From Bacteroides sp. OF04-15BH (lineage in GTDB: Bacteria; Bacteroidota; Bacteroidia; Bacteroidales; Bacteroidaceae), in NCBI RefSeq assembly GCF_003477995.1, contig NZ_QUEM01000005.1, forward strand, positions 1,623-65,622: DNA of 64,000 nucleotides, read 5' to 3'. Positions 46,036-54,649 of the stretch are shown here, piece after piece; the stretch's first letter is position 1, and the number at the start of each line of letters is the position of its first letter. The position numbers and the translations under genes were made by a program. A model generated the notes under the pieces. It saw only the letters and a list, made by a program, of their open reading frames with translations, did not search any database and was not told where the DNA came from.

Positions 46036-48249
46036 ATGAAAAAAACCTTTTTACTATCTACATGGCTTATGCTAGGTGCCGGCTCTACCCTACTAGCACA
46101 GAATGAGTTCCCGAAACTGACCGTAGAGAATGACACCACCTGGTATATGATCTCTACTCCGGAACGGGAAGACCTGCATCTCACCAGCAACGGAACCGAA
46201 GATTATGTCACCGGCAAGGCAAACAGCTATGCCAACAGCCAGATCTGGTGTTTCATAGCCAGCAAAAACGGTCAGCTCAACCTGCTGAACCGTCAAAACA
46301 AGAGTTTCATCAGCGACAAAGCTGCCTCTGACAAATATTTCAAAAGCACACTTACAGCACCGGAAACCGGTTTCAAACTCTCTCTGGTAGAAAGCAAGAA
46401 CCTGTATAACATTCTGGATGCCAGCGGACAGATGGTCAACCAGTGCAAAAGCTCTGAAAATTACCGCCTGACAAACTGGAACCAGTCTACCGACCCGGGA
46501 AATCTGTTCCGCATCGAAGAGGTCGACGTTCAGAATCTGCAACTCAGTCAGGCCAAAAATGAGGCCCGCACTTTGCTGAACAATACCGAAGAAGGTACGG
46601 CACCGGGCACTTATTCCAAAGAGAACCGCGACAAGCTGGCCGAGGTTGCGGAACAGGCACAGAACGTGGAGGAAATCCGCTCAGCCATTGCCGAATATAA
46701 AAAGAGCATGAACGGAGTGACCGAAGGACAGTTCTACTTCCTGGTGTCTACCGGTCCGGACTATTGCCGCAACAGAGTGCTTTACAACACCAAACCCACA
46801 GAGGGGGCTTATCTGAGATGGGGCGACAAGACGATCGACGAAAATGCCCTGTGGGAATTTGTCAAGACCGGAAACGGGGAAACGGACACTTATCTGCTCC
46901 GCAACAAGGCCACCGGACTGTATTTGCAGGCAACCAGCAATGGCAACGAGTCTGGCGAAGTGCGCGGCAGCGCCACTCCGAACGCAAACACGGCATTCGA
47001 AGTGGAATCTTTGGGACAGAACAAATCTTTCCTGATCTATACTCCGGGAGGAAACCCGATTCATGCGCAGAATGATTTCGGCGTGATGGTAACCTGGAAC
47101 TCCAGAAACTACGGCAGTGCCTCATCATGGCAGATCATTCCGGCTACCGAGAACGAAATTGCCCAGGCCGCCCAAAAGACTGAAAGTGACCGCGAGGACT
47201 ATAAACTCGTATGGCAGGAAGAGTTCAACGAGGACGGCGAAATCGACCCTAACGACTGGAATTTTGAATATGGATTTGTCCGCAATAACGAGGATCAGTG
47301 GTATCAGGAAGACAATGCCAGCAAAAAGGACGGAAATCTGGTTATCGAAGCCCGCAAGGAGCGTAAGGATAACCCGTGGTACGAACCGGGAAGCAGCGAC
47401 TGGAAGAAATCCAGACAGTATATCGACTACACTTCTTCCTGCATGACTACAGCCGGAAAGCATGACTGGCTGTACGGACGTGTGGAAGTGCGCGCCAAGA
47501 TTCCATGCTACTCCGGTTCCTGGCCGGCTATCTGGATGTTGGGTAATGAAAGTGTTACCGGCGAATGGCCGTCATCCGGCGAGATTGACATCATGGAATA
47601 CTATAAGGACAAGACACTGGCCAACCTGGTATGGGGATCAAGCGTCCGTTGGCAAGGTATCTGGGAGGCAAGAAGCACTCCGGTCACCGGCTATTGGGTA
47701 AAGCAGGACCCGAACTGGACCGACTCTTACCACACCTGGAGAATGGACTGGGATGAGGAGTCCATCAAGCTTTATCTGGACGATGAGCTGATCACCATCT
47801 GCAACCTGTCCAGAACCATCAATCAAGGTGAATGGCATTTGGTGGACAACCCGTTCCACACCTCACAATATCTGTTGCTGAACCTGGCTTTGGGCGGTAA
47901 CAACGGTGGTCCTATCAACAATGAGAAACTCCCATTCTCCTATCTGGTGGATTACGTCAGAGTATACCAGAAACCGGAGCATATCACCGGCATAGAAAGC
48001 AATCTCACCGAAGACGGCACTCCTATGGTCTATCTGAGCGACTATAGCTGCAACATCAACACCAAATCTTTCGAAGGCGACGTGCAGGCAACCGTCTATA
48101 ATCTCTCGGGAGCACCGGTAGCCAAGGCTACAGGAAAGGCGGAAAACGCCAGCATGCCTGTTCCGGTGAAACATTTGAGCAAGGGTGTGTACCTCGTCAA
48201 GGTATCTGACAAGAACCACTCTCTGACCGAAAAGATTGTCATTAAGTAA
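46036..48249 (+). CDS. Secreted GH16 family beta-glucanase
   Basis: The 737-residue protein has a signal peptide (AGSTLLAQ). N-terminal ricin-like or similar beta-trefoil regions (about 25-375) precede the GH16 domain (about 385-655) with the active site GEIDIME: E516 nucleophile, D518 and E521 acid/base. Substrate motifs WPAIWMLGNE and YHTWRMDWDEE are typical of laminarinases or beta-1,3/1,4-glucanases. The C-terminal ~80 residues (CNINTKSFEGDV ... SKGVYLVKVSD) look like a T9SS-type sorting domain. It acts outside the cell on polysaccharides. Confidence 0.9.
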   Translation: MKKTFLLSTWLMLGAGSTLLAQNEFPKLTVENDTTWYMISTPEREDLHLTSNGTEDYVTGKANSYANSQIWCFIASKNGQLNLLNRQNKSFISDKAASDKYFKSTLTAPETGFKLSLVESKNLYNILDASGQMVNQCKSSENYRLTNWNQSTDPGNLFRIEEVDVQNLQLSQAKNEARTLLNNTEEGTAPGTYSKENRDKLAEVAEQAQNVEEIRSAIAEYKKSMNGVTEGQFYFLVSTGPDYCRNRVLYNTKPTEGAYLRWGDKTIDENALWEFVKTGNGETDTYLLRNKATGLYLQATSNGNESGEVRGSATPNANTAFEVESLGQNKSFLIYTPGGNPIHAQNDFGVMVTWNSRNYGSASSWQIIPATENEIAQAAQKTESDREDYKLVWQEEFNEDGEIDPNDWNFEYGFVRNNEDQWYQEDNASKKDGNLVIEARKERKDNPWYEPGSSDWKKSRQYIDYTSSCMTTAGKHDWLYGRVEVRAKIPCYSGSWPAIWMLGNESVTGEWPSSGEIDIMEYYKDKTLANLVWGSSVRWQGIWEARSTPVTGYWVKQDPNWTDSYHTWRMDWDEESIKLYLDDELITICNLSRTINQGEWHLVDNPFHTSQYLLLNLALGGNNGGPINNEKLPFSYLVDYVRVYQKPEHITGIESNLTEDGTPMVYLSDYSCNINTKSFEGDVQATVYNLSGAPVAKATGKAENASMPVPVKHLSKGVYLVKVSDKNHSLTEKIVIK

Positions 48250-48268
48250 GCAACCGCTTCTGTCATAC

Positions 48269-48320
48269 AAAGAAACTCTTTTCCATCTGCCTTTATACAG
48301 GGAAAAGAGTTTCTTTTTTT
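48269..48320 (+). terminator. Terminator after the GH16 gene
   Basis: A 16-base perfect inverted repeat (48269-48284 with 48301-48316) followed by T residues. It may also stop the convergent minus-strand gene. Confidence 0.85.
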
Positions 48321-48331
48321 ATCTCTGAAAA

Positions 48332-48778
48332 TCAATGCCGGCCCCGGCCGGTATTGCCTCGTGATGCCCGGAAAAATCTTCTTCGCTTCAACACGTGCAG
48401 CACGGACAGCACTCCAAACAGCAGTCCCAGTTTATAATGCAACAGTCCGGCATGAGCACCTTCCGAAGAAAGGAAAAACAAGGAAACGCCACTCAAAGAC
48501 AAGAACACAAAAACAATACTCAGAAACAATACCATTTTCTTCCTGCCCTTACATCCATTCTTCAACGCACGATACCACGCCCAATGACTCTTGACATGCA
48601 GCAAAACAAGCAAAAGAAAAAGCAGGCTTATGCATACATGGGCTGCGGCCCATGATTGTATGATTGCCCAAACCGACACATGTCCGGCAATATGTAACCG
48701 GACACCCGTATAAAAACAGAAAACAAAAACGGGCAACAAGAATAAATCCGTTACAAAAATCAGTCTACCTTTATTCAT
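48332..48778 (-). CDS. DUF4405-like membrane protein
   Basis: The 148-residue protein has four hydrophobic helices with histidines placed as in cytochrome b-like DUF4405 proteins (HIAGH, AHVCISLLF, LHVKSHW, VLHVLKRR). The role is probably redox-related, with heme ligation possible. It has its own -7 box just upstream and ends next to the GH16 terminator. Confidence 0.75.
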   Translation of the reverse strand: MNKGRLIFVTDLFLLPVFVFCFYTGVRLHIAGHVSVWAIIQSWAAAHVCISLLFLLLVLLHVKSHWAWYRALKNGCKGRKKMVLFLSIVFVFLSLSGVSLFFLSSEGAHAGLLHYKLGLLFGVLSVLHVLKRRRFFRASRGNTGRGRH

Positions 48779-48790
48779 CTTTTTTTAAGG

Positions 48791-48798
48791 CAAAGTTA
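48791..48798 (-). promoter_or_regulatory. -7 promoter element of the DUF4405 gene
   Basis: On the minus strand this reads TAACTTTG, matching TAnnTTTG, about 15 bases before the start codon at 48778. Confidence 0.5.
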
Positions 48799-48846
48799 CG
48801 GCAGGCCGACAGGAATGTAAAGAGACAAAACAAGGTTTGACTGGTA

Positions 48847-49695
48847 CTATCCGAGGTATTTGCGACGGAACGCCGTAGGACTCATTCCCACCGAACGGAC
48901 AAACATGCGGGTGAAATAGGACGGATCCTCCACACCTAATTTCTGTCCGATTTCCTTCACTGTCAGCGTCGTATAAATCAGCATACGCCGGGCACGCAGC
49001 ATCAGTTCATTCTGCAAATATCTCCCGACGCTGACTCCGGTAAGCTTACGAACCACCTCGTTCAGATAAACAGCCGAAAGGTGCAGGCATCCGGCATAAT
49101 AGGAAATATCACGGTTTAACGTAGCTGAACCGGCCAACAAATTCTGAAAGGCAAGCATAATTTCCACCTGCCTCCGGCTATGGCGGCTGCCGCTCATCTG
49201 TACTTGCAAAGCGGAAGTAACAATACCGACAAGAGCCCCGGCAAGATTACGGACTACAGCAGAGGAAATGACCGGACTGACCGGAATATCCTGATGGCGC
49301 CGAATCATATCAAACAACTGGAGAAACTCTTGCCGGATCACCGCATCCGGCTGAAATGAAAAAGGAAACAAAGCATATTCCGAAAGGATGCAAGCGGAAT
49401 CGGTATCGACCAAAGCACTGTCGACAAACAAAAGAAAAGCCTGCGCATCACCCGACTCCAGAATCTGATGCACTTGTCCGGGACGGACACAGATTATTTC
49501 ACCGGCATACGCCTCACGCTCGCAAAAATCAATCGAGATGCGGCAAGTGCCTTTCCTGATCATCCCGAATATATAGTAATCATCGCGGTGTGCATAAGTC
49601 ACAGGAGGGATATTGGCCGCAGGAGACACTTCCTTGATAAAAACTCCTCCGGTGGTCTGCCGCACAGCCTGATGCAGGGGTATGTTTTTCTTCAT
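48847..49695 (-). CDS. AraC-family transcriptional regulator
   Basis: The 282-residue protein has an N-terminal cupin-like AraC ligand domain (VRPGQVHQI) and two helix-turn-helix motifs at the C-terminus; the second has the AraC signature VEDPSYFTRMFVRSVGMSPTAFRR. It may control the small membrane gene or an unlinked target. The gene stands alone, with the terminator of the neighbouring gene at 49723-49766 upstream. Confidence 0.92.
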   Translation of the reverse strand: MKKNIPLHQAVRQTTGGVFIKEVSPAANIPPVTYAHRDDYYIFGMIRKGTCRISIDFCEREAYAGEIICVRPGQVHQILESGDAQAFLLFVDSALVDTDSACILSEYALFPFSFQPDAVIRQEFLQLFDMIRRHQDIPVSPVISSAVVRNLAGALVGIVTSALQVQMSGSRHSRRQVEIMLAFQNLLAGSATLNRDISYYAGCLHLSAVYLNEVVRKLTGVSVGRYLQNELMLRARRMLIYTTLTVKEIGQKLGVEDPSYFTRMFVRSVGMSPTAFRRKYLG

Positions 49696-49722
49696 GTTCT
49701 TCTACTGAGAATTATGGAAAAG

Positions 49723-49766
49723 GAAAAAGCATAGTGCATCTGTTTTCGGATACACTATGCTTTTTC
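49723..49766 (-). terminator. Terminator after the DUF1294 gene
   Basis: The repeat 49723-49736 pairs with 49753-49766 and, read on the minus strand, ends in TTTTTCC. It follows the stop at 49770. Confidence 0.8.
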
Positions 49767-49769
49767 GAA

Positions 49770-50030
49770 TTAAATCCAGTGCTCGGCATACACCAGCAAC
49801 AACAACTGCAACAAGAGCAGCAAAGGCATTCCGTAGCGGAATGTCAGATGACGGGTCTTGTGGTTGAACAGGTGCATGGAAAGGAAAGCACCGCTGCTTC
49901 CTCCGGCAAAAGCCACAAGCCACAGCACCCGCTCGGGGATACGCCAACGGCGGTGATAGGCCTTCCGCTTGTCACTGGCATAGAGCAGGAAGGCAAACAG
50001 ATTAATACCTAATAGATAGTACAAAAACAT
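49770..50030 (-). CDS. DUF1294 family membrane protein
   Basis: The 86-residue protein has the DUF1294 signature: a first helix, YASDKRKA, then a basic RRWRIPERVLWLVAFAGGSSGAFL helix and a C-terminal helix. Function of the family is unknown. It starts 30 bases after the end of the GHL10 gene and so may be cotranscribed. Confidence 0.85.
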   Translation of the reverse strand: MFLYYLLGINLFAFLLYASDKRKAYHRRWRIPERVLWLVAFAGGSSGAFLSMHLFNHKTRHLTFRYGMPLLLLLQLLLLVYAEHWI

Positions 50031-50060
50031 AATGAGATGATTTTTATTATTGTATTTGTG

Positions 50061-51551
50061 TTAGAGTTTCACACTTTCCTTGTTTCCTTTTGACTCGTTC
50101 TGCATACGGTCCAGAGCGGTAACCACATAGGTGTACTTGGTGCTTCCGTCTTCGTAAGGAAGTTTCACAAACGTGTTGCGCGTGATGGCCACAATGTTTT
50201 CTGCAAAACGCAGATCAACATGCTCGCCCGGTGCAAAACGATACACCACATACTGCACCGCCTTGTCCAGTTCCTTCTTGCCGCGGGGAGCAGTCCAGAA
50301 GAGCATGTAGCCGTCCTCCGTCCATACAGCCTTCAACTTACGCGGCTTTTTCGGGTTTTTCTTGTCTATCCACGGCATTTCGGGCTGAAGAGCCGGATAG
50401 CGGTGGTATTTGTAACGCAGCATGCTGGCGTAGTTTCCCTTGTTGTCCACCACAGCCTTGGCATACCACTGGCAGCTTCCTTCAATGCCGGGCAGCGAGC
50501 GCTGCAAGTCCATCTTGCGCACCTGCTGATGGGCATTGGTATTGATCGGATCGGAATATTTCACCGTGCGGTCCACGTCCTGACCGATATATACCGGACG
50601 TTTTCCGGCATGCTCGCTCCACCAGCGGGTCAGCGTAATATAGTCGGCAGTGGGATGACCAATCTGCCAATATACCTGAGGGATATTATAGTCTACCCAT
50701 CCTTCATCTACCCATTTCAGGATGTCGGCATACAGGTCGTCATAGTTCTGCAAGCCTTTGGTGTTGCTGCCCCGCTTGGGATCGCTGCTCAGATTACGGT
50801 AAATTCCGAACGGCGACACACCGAACTTCACCCACGGCTTCACGGCATGGATGCAGTCGTGCAGCTTCTCCATAAAGCGGTTCACATTCTCACGACGCCA
50901 GTCACCGCGGTCCATACCCTTGCCGTAACGGGCATAGGTGGCATCGTCGGGGATGGGCACTCCGGGCACCGGATAAGGATAGAAATAGTCGTCCATGTGA
51001 ATGCCGTCAATATCGTAACGCATCATGATGTCCATCACCACCTGGCAGATATAATCGTGGTTCTCGGGAATTCCGGGATCGAAAATCAGCTGTCCGTCGT
51101 AATTGAAGAAACGCTCGGGATGCTGGAAATAAGGGTGGTTCTTGGCCAGCTCAGTGGTGCCTTTGGTCTTGGCGCGGAAAGGATTGATCCAGGCATGAAG
51201 CTCCATACCGCGGGCATGGCACTGCTCGATCATCCACTGCAACGGATCCCAATAGGGCGAAGGAGGAGTTCCCTGACGACCGGTGAGATAACGGCTCCAG
51301 GGCTCGAAACTGCTCTGATACAGGGCGTCGGCCTCAGGGCGCACCTGAAACAGGATGGCATTGATGCCACTCTTCTGCAACTCATTGAGCTGATAGGTCA
51401 GCTCGGACTGCATGCGGGCAGTACTCATTCCCTTGAACTGATAATTCACACATTGAATCCACGCTCCGCGAAACTCGCGCTTGGGAGAAATCTGCGCATG
51501 AACCGCCACGGCCCATACACACCATAAGGCTAGTAAAAAAAGCTTTTTCAT
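50061..51551 (-). CDS. GHL10 family secreted glycosidase with FN3-like C-terminus
   Basis: The 496-residue protein has a signal peptide (WAVAVHAQ). The GHL10 (YngK/DUF187) fold motifs are visible: EFRGAWIQCVN, INAILFQVRPEADALY, HAWINPFRAK, YDIDGIHMDDYFYP and VKFGVSPFGIYRN. The last ~90 residues look like an FN3 domain (KLKAVWTEDGYMLFW ... YTYVVTALDRMQNES). The family acts on cell-wall or host glycans, with substrate unproven. It has a TATCTTTG -7 box 41 bases upstream. Confidence 0.88.
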   Translation of the reverse strand: MKKLFLLALWCVWAVAVHAQISPKREFRGAWIQCVNYQFKGMSTARMQSELTYQLNELQKSGINAILFQVRPEADALYQSSFEPWSRYLTGRQGTPPSPYWDPLQWMIEQCHARGMELHAWINPFRAKTKGTTELAKNHPYFQHPERFFNYDGQLIFDPGIPENHDYICQVVMDIMMRYDIDGIHMDDYFYPYPVPGVPIPDDATYARYGKGMDRGDWRRENVNRFMEKLHDCIHAVKPWVKFGVSPFGIYRNLSSDPKRGSNTKGLQNYDDLYADILKWVDEGWVDYNIPQVYWQIGHPTADYITLTRWWSEHAGKRPVYIGQDVDRTVKYSDPINTNAHQQVRKMDLQRSLPGIEGSCQWYAKAVVDNKGNYASMLRYKYHRYPALQPEMPWIDKKNPKKPRKLKAVWTEDGYMLFWTAPRGKKELDKAVQYVVYRFAPGEHVDLRFAENIVAITRNTFVKLPYEDGSTKYTYVVTALDRMQNESKGNKESVKL

Positions 51552-51591
51552 GAATATGTTCTGTAATATGCAACCATTTTTTTATTGGCTG

Positions 51592-51599
51592 CAAAGATA
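51592..51599 (-). promoter_or_regulatory. -7 promoter element of the GHL10 gene
   Basis: On the minus strand TATCTTTG, a perfect TAnnTTTG match, about 41 bases before the start at 51551. Confidence 0.6.
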
Positions 51600-51655
51600 A
51601 GAAATATCGCGAAAAACGAACACAAGAAACACGAAAAAAGCAGATTCAGAACCGA

Positions 51656-54433
51656 TTACTTGCGGGCTGAAGCCTTACCGCCAAAGCGGTTGATGCGATA
51701 GATGAAGTTCAACATGAAGTAACGGCTGATGCGCTCGGTCTTGACATCGCGCAGGCCGGAACTGGTAATCTGACGGGTTATATCGCTGTTCTGGTTCAGA
51801 ATGTCATAGCACTGCAAGGAAATGGTGGCTGCCTTGCGCTTCAGGAACGACTGGGCTATCTGCATGTTCCACACCCATTCGTCGGTATTCATGGCATCGT
51901 CACTATATCCGCGACGGGAGTTTTCCTTCAAATCGGTCGTGATCTTCATCCCCCACGGCAGCTTGACCTGAAGGTCCAGTCCGCTGATGATCTGATAGAC
52001 ATTGCGCTGGTTGGTGCCCATCGTGTTGCGCGACAGGTTGTAGCGCACGGTGCTGGACAGACCGCAGTCGAGCCAGTCGTTACGATAGCTGCCGCGCAGC
52101 TGTTCCTGAAAGACTGCCGAACGGGTTTTGTTGATCTGAGTCACCTTGTTTTTATACACATAACCCAGAATATGGTTATAGTTCACTCCGGTGTTGCTGT
52201 TGATGCGGAAACGGGGATTGGCCAGGGCGGTATTCATGTTGAAGCGGGCCGAAGCGTTCCAGTTTCCGTTGATGTTCTCCGGACGGGTGATGCGTCCTCC
52301 GGTCAGTTCATTGTATTCCACACGCTGGGCCACTCCGTTCTGGGTGACCTGATAATTCAGATTCACAGCATAACTGCGCTGTTGCTCACGCTGATACTTG
52401 TTATAGGACAGATTCATGCGATGGGTGAACGAGGGCTTCAGGCCGGAATTTCCCAAACGGATGTTCAGCGGATTGGCATTATCGAGTGTATCGGGAATCA
52501 GACTCAGGATATCGGGCTGCCGGCTGCTTCCCTGGTATGTGAACTTCAGCTGTTCCTGCTTGGAGAAACGGTATCTGAAATTGGCGGTCGGCGCATAATT
52601 GAATACACTGCGACTGATATGGTATTCGTTGCTTCCCTTGCTGTAATCGGTAGCGGAATACTGCGGTTGCAGACTGAATCCGGCCGTAAGGAAATATTTG
52701 GAGGTGTTGACGCGCACCTGCAAACGGATATCCTGATGGATATAACGGTTTGTAGTGGTCTGACACTGCGCACTGTCGCGCCGGGCAAAAGGACGGGCAC
52801 CGGCATAATTCTCCCCGCTAAAGCCCAAGGCACCGATTTCCTCACCTTGCAGGGAATAGGCATCACGGTCGTTCTGCTGCCGGTTCAGATTGAAGCGGTA
52901 ACTGGCTTGCAGATTGACCTTCTTGCTCAACGGCTCGTTATAGCTCAGCGATGCACTCCAGTTGTAGCGAAACACTTCCTGCCCGTAAAACTGTATCTTG
53001 CGATAAATGGAATCGCCACCATCGGCGGCCAGCAACTGGTAGTAGTCGATCTGGGAATAATTGTCGCGGTCGCTGCCACTACTGTTTATATCTCCCGACA
53101 GTGTGACGCCGACATTCCGGCCGGGCTTCTGCAACCGCCGGTTGAACTGCACGGTCAGGTTACCGCCCCAGTTATCTCCCGTGTTGTGACTTCGATTGAG
53201 GTTATGGTTCACTCCCAGACTGTCGGCCAGCAAATCCAACTGGTTCAGCGGGTGGGATATTCCGGGAAAAGCAAACGGATCGTCACTGAACGAAGCGGAT
53301 TCGGAAAAGGAGGTACCGGTCTGCCGGCTGAAGCGAAAAGAGGGCTTGAACAGGAAAGTGGTCATGGTATCGGGCCGCCACTCTATCTTCTGGTCGGTGT
53401 TGATGTTCCAGTTTCCGTTGCCGCTGCTCTGAATGCGCTGCGAGAAGGGAGCACGCTCATTCTCAAAAGACTCCGAAAAGATTTCCCGATACTGGTCGGA
53501 CGAACGGTGCGTCAGACGTACATTGCCCGAAGCCTCAAGGGTTTTCTTGCTCAGGGTATAGTTCATGCCCGCGGTCTGCTGCTCCGTCTGCCCGCCGTTA
53601 TTGCGGTTTCCGGCATTGCCCAACAAAGTGATTTTCCGTTCTTCCGTAAACCGGTTTATATTGAACTTGCCCTGATAACGCTGGCGGGTTCCTCCTCCGG
53701 CCGAGGCTTGTCCGAACCATCCCTTCTTGCGGTCTTTCTTCACCGACAGGTCGATCACGGTTTTCTCATTGCCGTCGTCCACACCGGTGATGCGGGCCTG
53801 GTCGCTTTGCTTGTCGTACACCTTGATTTTTTCAATGATGTCAGCCGGCAGATTCTCCAGAGTGGTCTGCGTGCTGTTTCCAAAGAAATCCTTCCCGTCG
53901 ACCAATATCTGCGACACTTCTTTTCCATTAACCGTGATTTTTCCGTACTCGTCAATCTCCAGACCCGGCAACTTTTTGAGCAGTTCCTCGACCATGGCTC
54001 CTTCGGTCACCGAATAGCTACCGGCATGATAAGTCACCGTATCTTCCGAAACGGTGATTTCGGGCACCTGTGCGGTGACTACCGTTTCTTGCAGATAACG
54101 CGACTGTTCCGCCATAAAAATGTCCGAAACCCGCACCTTGCCCTGACGCTCCTTCAGGTTGATACGGAAGAACTGGGGCTGAAATCCCATATAGGTTACC
54201 TTGATGCGGAAATTGCCGGCCGGCACTCCGGTCAGGGAATAGCTGCCGTCAGCCTTGGTCACGGCACTGTGGAGGGTATGGTCCAGACTGTCGAGCAGCA
54301 GGACATGGGCTCCGGGAAGCGGTTCGCGGAACTGTTGGTCATAGACCGACCCCCAAAGGCTGATGGCCGGATTTTGTGCAAAAAGTGACTGGCTGGCTAT
54401 ATATATGATGAGAAAAGACAAGAATCGAAACAT
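51656..54433 (-). CDS. Outer-membrane beta-barrel protein with carboxypeptidase-regulatory and plug-like domains
   Basis: The 925-residue protein has a signal peptide (ASQSLFAQ), a carboxypeptidase-regulatory-like domain (LWGSVYDQQFREPLPGAHVLLL), a TonB-plug-like part (VEELLKKLPGLEIDEYGKITVNGKEV) and a large barrel with many aromatic strands. It belongs to the same family as the fragment at 1-323. Such proteins often take up or sense ligands at the outer membrane; no partner lipoprotein gene is next to it. The ATG at 54433 is preferred over one ten codons upstream because it starts a normal signal peptide. Confidence 0.85.
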   Translation of the reverse strand: MFRFLSFLIIYIASQSLFAQNPAISLWGSVYDQQFREPLPGAHVLLLDSLDHTLHSAVTKADGSYSLTGVPAGNFRIKVTYMGFQPQFFRINLKERQGKVRVSDIFMAEQSRYLQETVVTAQVPEITVSEDTVTYHAGSYSVTEGAMVEELLKKLPGLEIDEYGKITVNGKEVSQILVDGKDFFGNSTQTTLENLPADIIEKIKVYDKQSDQARITGVDDGNEKTVIDLSVKKDRKKGWFGQASAGGGTRQRYQGKFNINRFTEERKITLLGNAGNRNNGGQTEQQTAGMNYTLSKKTLEASGNVRLTHRSSDQYREIFSESFENERAPFSQRIQSSGNGNWNINTDQKIEWRPDTMTTFLFKPSFRFSRQTGTSFSESASFSDDPFAFPGISHPLNQLDLLADSLGVNHNLNRSHNTGDNWGGNLTVQFNRRLQKPGRNVGVTLSGDINSSGSDRDNYSQIDYYQLLAADGGDSIYRKIQFYGQEVFRYNWSASLSYNEPLSKKVNLQASYRFNLNRQQNDRDAYSLQGEEIGALGFSGENYAGARPFARRDSAQCQTTTNRYIHQDIRLQVRVNTSKYFLTAGFSLQPQYSATDYSKGSNEYHISRSVFNYAPTANFRYRFSKQEQLKFTYQGSSRQPDILSLIPDTLDNANPLNIRLGNSGLKPSFTHRMNLSYNKYQREQQRSYAVNLNYQVTQNGVAQRVEYNELTGGRITRPENINGNWNASARFNMNTALANPRFRINSNTGVNYNHILGYVYKNKVTQINKTRSAVFQEQLRGSYRNDWLDCGLSSTVRYNLSRNTMGTNQRNVYQIISGLDLQVKLPWGMKITTDLKENSRRGYSDDAMNTDEWVWNMQIAQSFLKRKAATISLQCYDILNQNSDITRQITSSGLRDVKTERISRYFMLNFIYRINRFGGKASARK

Positions 54434-54617
54434 GATCGGATGTTTTTTAACATGGTAAAACAAAAGGTTAGTAAAAGATTATATGCTTTAGATAGCGTCC
54501 GGCCGTAAAGGTTTAAAACAGAAAGTGGTTTTTTCCGCCCCTTCAATCATTTTCCGGATAATCAAAACAGAAATGCATTTTCACGGATTCTGTTCACGTC
54601 CTTCACCCACTTTTTCG

Positions 54618-54625
54618 TAACTTTG
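54618..54625 (+). promoter_or_regulatory. -7 promoter element of uvrA
   Basis: TAACTTTG lies 25 bases upstream of the uvrA ATG at 54650. Because it overlaps an earlier in-frame start (54623), it also argues for the later start. Confidence 0.65.
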
Positions 54626-54649
54626 CCAAAGAACAAAAAGAAATTACTC

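Noticed and set aside
52172..54388. A 738-codon plus-strand frame opposite the large barrel gene
   Set aside because: It lies fully inside the barrel gene, whose signal peptide and domains are evident; the plus frame has no domain.
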